Shown: in pieces, positions 59,631 through 64,000 of the stretch
How positions within the stretch are numbered: the first letter of the stretch is position 1
Layout of the letters: every line of letters starts with the position of its first letter
Origin: Burkholderiales bacterium
GTDB taxonomy: Bacteria > Pseudomonadota > Gammaproteobacteria > Burkholderiales > Casimicrobiaceae
Length of the DNA: 64,000 nt
Assembly: GCA_025927765.1 (NCBI GenBank)
Contig: JAICKU010000006.1
Span: 1-64,000 of the forward strand
Reading direction: 5' to 3'
Notes under the pieces: model-generated
The model's input: only the letters and a program-made list of their open reading frames with translations
Database searches by the model: none
What the model was told of the DNA's origin: nothing
Made by a program: the position numbers and the translations under genes

Positions 59631-59654
59631 CGCCCGCTCGCTTCTTTCATTGCG

Positions 59655-60641
59655 CTAGTGTCCGCTGCCGCCCGGCCGGTCGGCGCGCAAGCGCGGATCG
59701 ACGACGTAGTACAGCAGATCGACGATCAGGTTGATCGTCACGAACACGAGCGCGATCAGGCACAGGTACGCTGCCATCACGGGGATGTCGACGTAGCTCA
59801 CCGCCTGGATGAACAGCAGGCCCATGCCCGGCCACTGGAACACCTGCTCGGTGATGATCGAGAACGCGATGATCGATCCCAGTTGCAGCCCGGTGATCGT
59901 GATCACCGGCACGAGCGTGTTCTTCAGCGCATGGCCGAAGTTGATCGCGCGGTCGCGCAGGCCCCGGGCGCGCGCGAACTTGATGTAATCGGTGCGCAGC
60001 ACCTCGAGCATTTCCGAGCGTACGAGCCGCATGATGAGCGTGAGCTGAAAGAGCCCCAGCGTGATCGTCGGCAGGATCAGCGACATGAGCCCGGTCTTCG
60101 ACAAAAGCCCCGTGGACCACCACCCGAGGTGCACGACTTCGCCGCGTCCGAATGCGGGCAGCCAACCGAGGATGACGGCGAACACCAGGATCAGCAGGAT
60201 GCCGATCAGGAACGTCGGCAGCGACACGCCGAGGAGCGACAGCGACAACAGCGTGCGCGCGAGCCACGAGTTGGGCCGCAACCCCGCGTAGACGCCGGCC
60301 GGAATGCCGACCGCGAGCGCGAGGAGCGCAGCGCAGATGCTGAGCTCGAGCGTTGCCGGAATGCGCTGCGCGAGCAGCACGGACACCGGCTTGCCGATGC
60401 GAAGCGACACGCCGAACTGGCCGTGAATGGCGTTGACGACGAAATGGAAGAACTGCACGTAGAACGGCTGGTCGAGGCCGAGCTCGTGCGTCAAGCGAAC
60501 GCGATCTTCCGGCGTCGCGAACTGCCCGAGCATCAGCTGCACGGGATCGCCGACGTACTGGAACAGCGAGAACGCAACGAGCGCGACCACCAGCATGACG
60601 ACGATCGCCTGGAGTACGCGCCTCAGGATGAACGCCGTCAT
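59655..60641 (-). CDS. oppB: Oligopeptide ABC transporter permease OppB-like
   Basis: 328 aa. Starts MTAFILRRVLQAIVVMLVVALVAFSLFQYVGDPVQLMLGQ, the OppB/DppB N-terminal helix and loop, and has FHFVVNAIHGQFGVSLRIGKPV and the EAA loop DYIKFARARGLRDRAINFGHALKNTLVPVITI. Six predicted helices. ATG at 60641, with oppA upstream across a 130-bp spacer that holds a type 2 repeat. Confidence 0.93.
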   Translation of the reverse strand: MTAFILRRVLQAIVVMLVVALVAFSLFQYVGDPVQLMLGQFATPEDRVRLTHELGLDQPFYVQFFHFVVNAIHGQFGVSLRIGKPVSVLLAQRIPATLELSICAALLALAVGIPAGVYAGLRPNSWLARTLLSLSLLGVSLPTFLIGILLILVFAVILGWLPAFGRGEVVHLGWWSTGLLSKTGLMSLILPTITLGLFQLTLIMRLVRSEMLEVLRTDYIKFARARGLRDRAINFGHALKNTLVPVITITGLQLGSIIAFSIITEQVFQWPGMGLLFIQAVSYVDIPVMAAYLCLIALVFVTINLIVDLLYYVVDPRLRADRPGGSGH

Positions 60642-60723
60642 GAATTGCCTTGCGGTGGACGCCGGGACGGCACGGCCCGCCCGGGCCCGTCAGTCGGGAA
60701 GGGCCGCCCCGACCGACTGTCCA

Positions 60724-60752
60724 GCCCCCCGGGGGGCAGTGAGCGCGGGGGA
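60724..60752. repeat. Dispersed GC-rich repeat (type 2), copy between oppA and oppB
   Basis: GCCCCCCGGGGGG then CAGTGAGCGCGGGGGA. Together with GC-rich flanks (60661-60723, with GGGAAGGGCCGCCCC) it fills the oppA-oppB spacer and may form a hairpin that lets oppA be expressed above the rest of the operon. Confidence 0.55.
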
Positions 60753-60771
60753 ATCCTTTTCCATCACGCCG

Positions 60772-62367
60772 TCACTGCTTGCCGTTGCCTTCGTTGACGT
60801 GCACCCACCACATGCGCAGGCGGTTGTCCGCGCTGTGCGTCACCGCGATGTTCTTGCGCATCGCCCAGGGGATGATCTGCTGGTGCAGCATCATGTGCGC
60901 GACGTCCTGCGTATGCAGCATCAGCGCGTCGTGGATCATCGAGAGGCGCTTCTTGACGTCGCCCTCGGTCTTCATCGCGTCGATCAGCGCATCCATCTTC
61001 GGATTGCTGTAGCTCCCGTCGTTGTACTCGCCGTTGCCCTTGCCGTCGGGCGTGTGCACGAGGTTGATCAGCGCGTCCTGAGCGTCGAACGTCGCCACCG
61101 CCCAGCCCAGCATGTACAGGCTCGTGTCGTGCTTGTTGATCTTCGCGAAGTACTGCGCCTTGGGCATCGCGTCGAGCGTAACCTTGAGCCCGATCTTCGC
61201 CCACATCGACGTCAGCGCCTGGCAGATCAGCGCGTCGTTGATGTAGCGGTCGTTCGGGCAGTCGAGCGTGACCGCGAACCCGTCGGGATAACCCGCCTCC
61301 TTGAGCAGCGCCTTCGCCTTGTTCACGTCATACGGCGGCCGCTTGTTCGCTTCGGGGAAGTACCCGTACACCTGCGGCGTGATCAACTCGCCCGTGGGAA
61401 TCGACAGGCCGCGCATCAGCGTGCGCTTGATCGCCTCGATGTCCATGCCGTAGTACAGCGCCTGGCGCACGCGCAGGTCCTTGAACGGGTTCTTGCCCTT
61501 GACGTTCGAGTACTTGAGCTCGTCGCTCTTCTGGTCCATGCCGATGAAGATCGTCCGGTTCTCCTGGCCCTCGACGACCTTGATGTTCGCGTCGGACTTG
61601 AGCTTCGGCAGGTCCTGCAGCGGCGGGTCGAGCACGAAGTCGACCTCACCCGAGAGCAGCGCCGCCGTGCGCGTGGCCGCGGACTTGATCGGCGTGTAGA
61701 CGATCTGCGTGACGTTGCCCTCCATCTTGCCCCACCAGCCGGGGTTCTTGTCGAGCACCGTCTTCACGTCCGGCTCGCGCGACTTCAGGATGTACGGCCC
61801 GGTGCCGTTCGCGTGGCCGACCGCGTAGGTCTCCTCCTTCGCGAGGTAGTCCTGCACCTCGACGACGTTGTGCTTCTCGCACCACGCCTTGCTCATGATG
61901 CGCACGTCGGTGAGCTGGCGCAGCAGCACGGGCGCGGGACCGTCGGTCATGATGTCGACCGTGAGGTCGTCGACCTTCTTCGCGCCGGCGATGCCTGCGA
62001 GGTACGCCTTCATCATCGACCGCTTCGAGTTCTGGCGGTTGATCGAGAACACGACGTCGTCGGCGGTGAGCGGCTCGCCTTCCTGGAACTTGACGTTCGG
62101 ACGCAGGTGGAAGCGCCACTGCGTGGGCGAGACCTGCTCCCACTTCGTCGCGAGCTGCGGCACGACGTCGAACTTCTTGTCGTACATGACCAACGACTCG
62201 TAGACGTAGCTGTTGAACGTGTTGTTGAAGCTCTCGTTCTGCGCGTAGGGGTCGAACGTGAGCACGTCGCCCTGGCTTGCCCAGCGGAACGTCGCCGCAT
62301 GCAGCGGCGCGCCAATGACGAGGGCGCCGAGCATGACGGCGACGGCGGTGTGCGTAGGCTTAAGCAT
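60772..62367 (-). CDS. oppA: Oligopeptide ABC transporter substrate-binding protein OppA/DppA-like
   Basis: 531 aa. Signal peptide MLKPTHTAVAVMLGALVIGAPLHA, then a family 5 binding protein: ATFRWASQGDVLTFDPYAQNESFNNTFNSYVYESLVMYDKKFDVVPQLATKWE, and VKFQEGEPLTADDVVFSINR, the SBP_bac_5 motif. No lipobox, so soluble in the periplasm. ATG 62367 has GGAGG 4 nt upstream. First gene of oppABCDF; the ligand may be peptides or a related compound such as nickel or a sugar-peptide. Confidence 0.92.
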   Translation of the reverse strand: MLKPTHTAVAVMLGALVIGAPLHAATFRWASQGDVLTFDPYAQNESFNNTFNSYVYESLVMYDKKFDVVPQLATKWEQVSPTQWRFHLRPNVKFQEGEPLTADDVVFSINRQNSKRSMMKAYLAGIAGAKKVDDLTVDIMTDGPAPVLLRQLTDVRIMSKAWCEKHNVVEVQDYLAKEETYAVGHANGTGPYILKSREPDVKTVLDKNPGWWGKMEGNVTQIVYTPIKSAATRTAALLSGEVDFVLDPPLQDLPKLKSDANIKVVEGQENRTIFIGMDQKSDELKYSNVKGKNPFKDLRVRQALYYGMDIEAIKRTLMRGLSIPTGELITPQVYGYFPEANKRPPYDVNKAKALLKEAGYPDGFAVTLDCPNDRYINDALICQALTSMWAKIGLKVTLDAMPKAQYFAKINKHDTSLYMLGWAVATFDAQDALINLVHTPDGKGNGEYNDGSYSNPKMDALIDAMKTEGDVKKRLSMIHDALMLHTQDVAHMMLHQQIIPWAMRKNIAVTHSADNRLRMWWVHVNEGNGKQ

Positions 62368-62464
62368 CACTCCTCCTGGCAGGGCCGCTTCAGTAGGGCG
62401 GCCGGGCGAGCATCATGGCGAACAAGGGGAAAGGCGTCAATCGAAGCGGCCACCGGCGCGAACG

Positions 62465-63538
62465 TCAATCGGCGCGTTCCCCGGCGGCGTTGCGCAACGC
62501 GCCGGGAACGAGGATCGACGACGCGTCGACGTCGAGGCCGACCGCCTCTCCCTTCGCAAAGGATCGCCGCAGCAGCGTGTCGACGATCACCGACTGCGCG
62601 CCGCCGAGATCGACGACGACGCGCGTCAGGTTGCCGAGGAAGAACGCCGAGACGACCGTCCCGCGCAGCGCCCCTCGTGCCGGCTCGACGATGCGCACGT
62701 CCTCGGGGCGAAACAGCGCGTGCTCGCTCGCCGGGGCGTGCGACGGCAGCGTCAGCGCCCCGCCGGGCAGCCGCAGCACTGCGTTCTCGCGCGTCCCCGT
62801 CACCCGATTCATCGTGCCTATGAAGTCGGCGACGAACGCCGACGCCGGCCGATAGTAGATGTCCTGCGGCGTACCGATCTGCTCGACGCGCCCGTGCGAC
62901 ATAACGGCGATGCGATCGCCGAGCGCCATCGCCTCGCCCTGGTCGTGGGTCACGTACACGCTGGTAATGCCGAGCGAGCGCAGCAGCCGGTCGATCTCGA
63001 CGCGCAGGCTCTCGCGCAGCTTCGCGTCGAGCGCGGTCAGCGGCTCGTCGAGCAGCAGCACGCGCGGCTTCACTGCGAGTGCGCGCGCGAGCGCCACGCG
63101 TTGCCGCTGTCCGCCGGAAAGCTGGTCGATGCGCCGCTCGCCGAAGGCGCCGAGCTGCATCATCTCGAGCAGTCGCTGCGCCTGCGCGCGGCGTTCGGCG
63201 CCTGCGACGCCGCGCACGCGCAGTCCGTATGCGACGTTGTCGAGCACGCTCATGTTGGGAAAGAGCGCGTAGCTCTGGAACACCATGCCGACGTTGCGCC
63301 GCTCGATCGGCCGCGCCGTGACCTCGTCGTCGCCGAAGTACACGCGGCCGCCAAGGTCGGGCGCCGTGAGCCCCGCGATGATGCGAAGGAGCGTCGTCTT
63401 GCCGCAGCCGGAGGGCCCGAGGAACACGATCGTCTCGCCTGCGGCGATGTCGAGGTCGAGCGGCTTCAGCGCCTGGGTACCGTCGGGAAACGTCTTCGCG
63501 CAGCCGGCGAGCCGCACGCTCGCCGCGTTATCGTCCAT
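62465..63538 (-). CDS. ABC importer ATP-binding protein (spermidine/putrescine or iron type)
   Basis: 357 aa. Nucleotide domain with Walker A FLGPSGCGKTTLLRIIAG, the Q-loop MVFQSYALFPNMSVLDNVAYGL typical of PotA/FbpC, signature LSGGQRQRVALARALA, Walker B VLLLDEPLTALDAKLRESLR and switch VTHDQGEAM. The TOBE domain (about residues 280-355) with ALFRPEDVRIVEP follows, which recognises MalK/PotA relatives. Overlaps the permease gene upstream by 11 nt, so they are one operon. The 94-bp spacer to oppA has no gene. Substrate uncertain. Confidence 0.9.
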   Translation of the reverse strand: MDDNAASVRLAGCAKTFPDGTQALKPLDLDIAAGETIVFLGPSGCGKTTLLRIIAGLTAPDLGGRVYFGDDEVTARPIERRNVGMVFQSYALFPNMSVLDNVAYGLRVRGVAGAERRAQAQRLLEMMQLGAFGERRIDQLSGGQRQRVALARALAVKPRVLLLDEPLTALDAKLRESLRVEIDRLLRSLGITSVYVTHDQGEAMALGDRIAVMSHGRVEQIGTPQDIYYRPASAFVADFIGTMNRVTGTRENAVLRLPGGALTLPSHAPASEHALFRPEDVRIVEPARGALRGTVVSAFFLGNLTRVVVDLGGAQSVIVDTLLRRSFAKGEAVGLDVDASSILVPGALRNAAGERAD

Positions 63539-64000
63539 GGAGCCTCGGGCGCGCCGGCGTCGGCTCGCGCGCGAACCACTGCATTGCCACGAGCAGCGGC
63601 ACGATCATCACGAAGAACACGATCGTGTAGGCGGAGCCGATCTCGAGGCGCAGCGACGCGTACGAATCGGCGAGCCCCACGGGAATGGTCTTCGTGAGCG
63701 GCGTGTGCAGCATCCACGTGATGTTGAATTCGCCGACCGACAGCGTCACGACCATCAGCGCGCCCGCGAGGATGCCGTAGCGCGCGTTGGGCACGATCAC
63801 GCCGAAGAAGCGCTTCGCGAAGCCCGCGCCGAGGCTCGCCGCCGCCTCCTCGAGCGTGACGAGATCCATGGCGGCCATGACCGCCAGCACCGAGCGCACC
63901 ATGAACGGGAGCGTGAACACGACGTGGCCGACGAGGATGAACAGCCAGCTCGCGCGAAACCCGCGCCATTCGCCGTAGAGCAGGATCAGCGCGAGGGCGG
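63528..64000 (-). CDS. ABC importer permease, C-terminal part
   Basis: The 5' end lies beyond the window; 157 codons are visible. The protein has at least three helices and the EAA loop EEAAASLGAGFAKRFFGVIVPNARYGILAG typical of the PotC/PotB or FbpB inner-membrane permeases (EAAxxxGA...GVIVP). The C-terminus is SAYTIVFFVMIVPLLVAMQWF then an Arg/Pro-rich tail. Stop overlaps the ATPase start. It belongs to the same importer as the ATPase at 62465-63538. Confidence 0.88.
   Translation of the reverse strand, partial: ALALILLYGEWRGFRASWLFILVGHVVFTLPFMVRSVLAVMAAMDLVTLEEAAASLGAGFAKRFFGVIVPNARYGILAGALMVVTLSVGEFNITWMLHTPLTKTIPVGLADSYASLRLEIGSAYTIVFFVMIVPLLVAMQWFAREPTPARPRLHGR

Overview
The window is a high-GC, gene-dense chromosomal segment of a betaproteobacterium, most likely of the order Burkholderiales. 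The main reasons are two conserved gene orders: hrcA/hemH/grpE/dnaK, and leuC-leuD-leuB-asd-fimV-truA-trpF-trpB-trpA-accD-folC-SPOR-cvpA-purF-PLP sulfhydrylase. The dispersed GC-rich intergenic repeats also fit that group. I see no rRNA, prophage, insertion sequence or CRISPR array. Genus assignment is not possible from the sequence alone.

Layout. 1-4404 (minus) is the heat-shock block hrcA, a glycosyltransferase-like gene, hemH, grpE and dnaK (cut by the window edge), with sigma-32-type promoters in front of both grpE and dnaK. 4536-7150 (plus) holds nadK and recN. 7233-12461 (minus) holds a PBP7-type endopeptidase, an operon of phosphodiesterase-like protein, cardiolipin synthase and an Atm1-like ABC exporter, and tRNA-His. 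12582-15819 (minus) holds a DctPQM-type TRAP transporter and tRNA-Arg. 15905-22632 is an accessory-looking stretch: a class III cyclase/NTPase/TPR regulator, two tandem paralogous lipoproteins, an EF-hand protein, a DUF3943-like protein and a DUF1615-like lipoprotein. 22685-26746 holds asnS, an arylamine N-acetyltransferase, a lipoprotein, tRNA-Pro and a flavin reductase. 26790-29623 is a copper operon copA-copZ-csoR with a palindromic operator inside the promoter. 29634-33119 is prfB-lysS with a vapBC toxin-antitoxin module lodged between them; prfB carries the classical programmed frameshift. 33178-37713 holds nudC, a TPR protein, two cyclophilins, lpxH with an apparent AUA start, a TerC-family membrane protein and a 22-codon microgene. 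37789-55643 (minus) is the long biosynthetic cluster for purine, folate, malonyl-CoA, Trp, Asp-semialdehyde and Leu. 55750-64000 holds a degenerate GGDEF protein, a complete oligopeptide ABC operon (oppABCDF type) and part of a polyamine/iron-type ABC importer.

How the parts relate. Most of the minus-strand metabolic genes are tightly coupled through ATGA or GTGA overlaps, which implies long polycistronic mRNAs. Three families of short intergenic repeats punctuate them. The clearest is a palindrome of about 29 bp found at recN/pbpG, ppiA/ppiB, leuD/leuB and GGDEF/oppF. It repeatedly sits on gene 3' ends and in three genes supplies the Lys-stop codons. No defence island or obviously new multi-gene machine was found. 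The most unusual features are the toxin-antitoxin insertion between prfB and lysS, the AUA start of lpxH, the stop-codon-donating palindromes, the copper operator embedded in a probably leaderless promoter, and the tandem lipoproteins next to the cyclase-NTPase gene.
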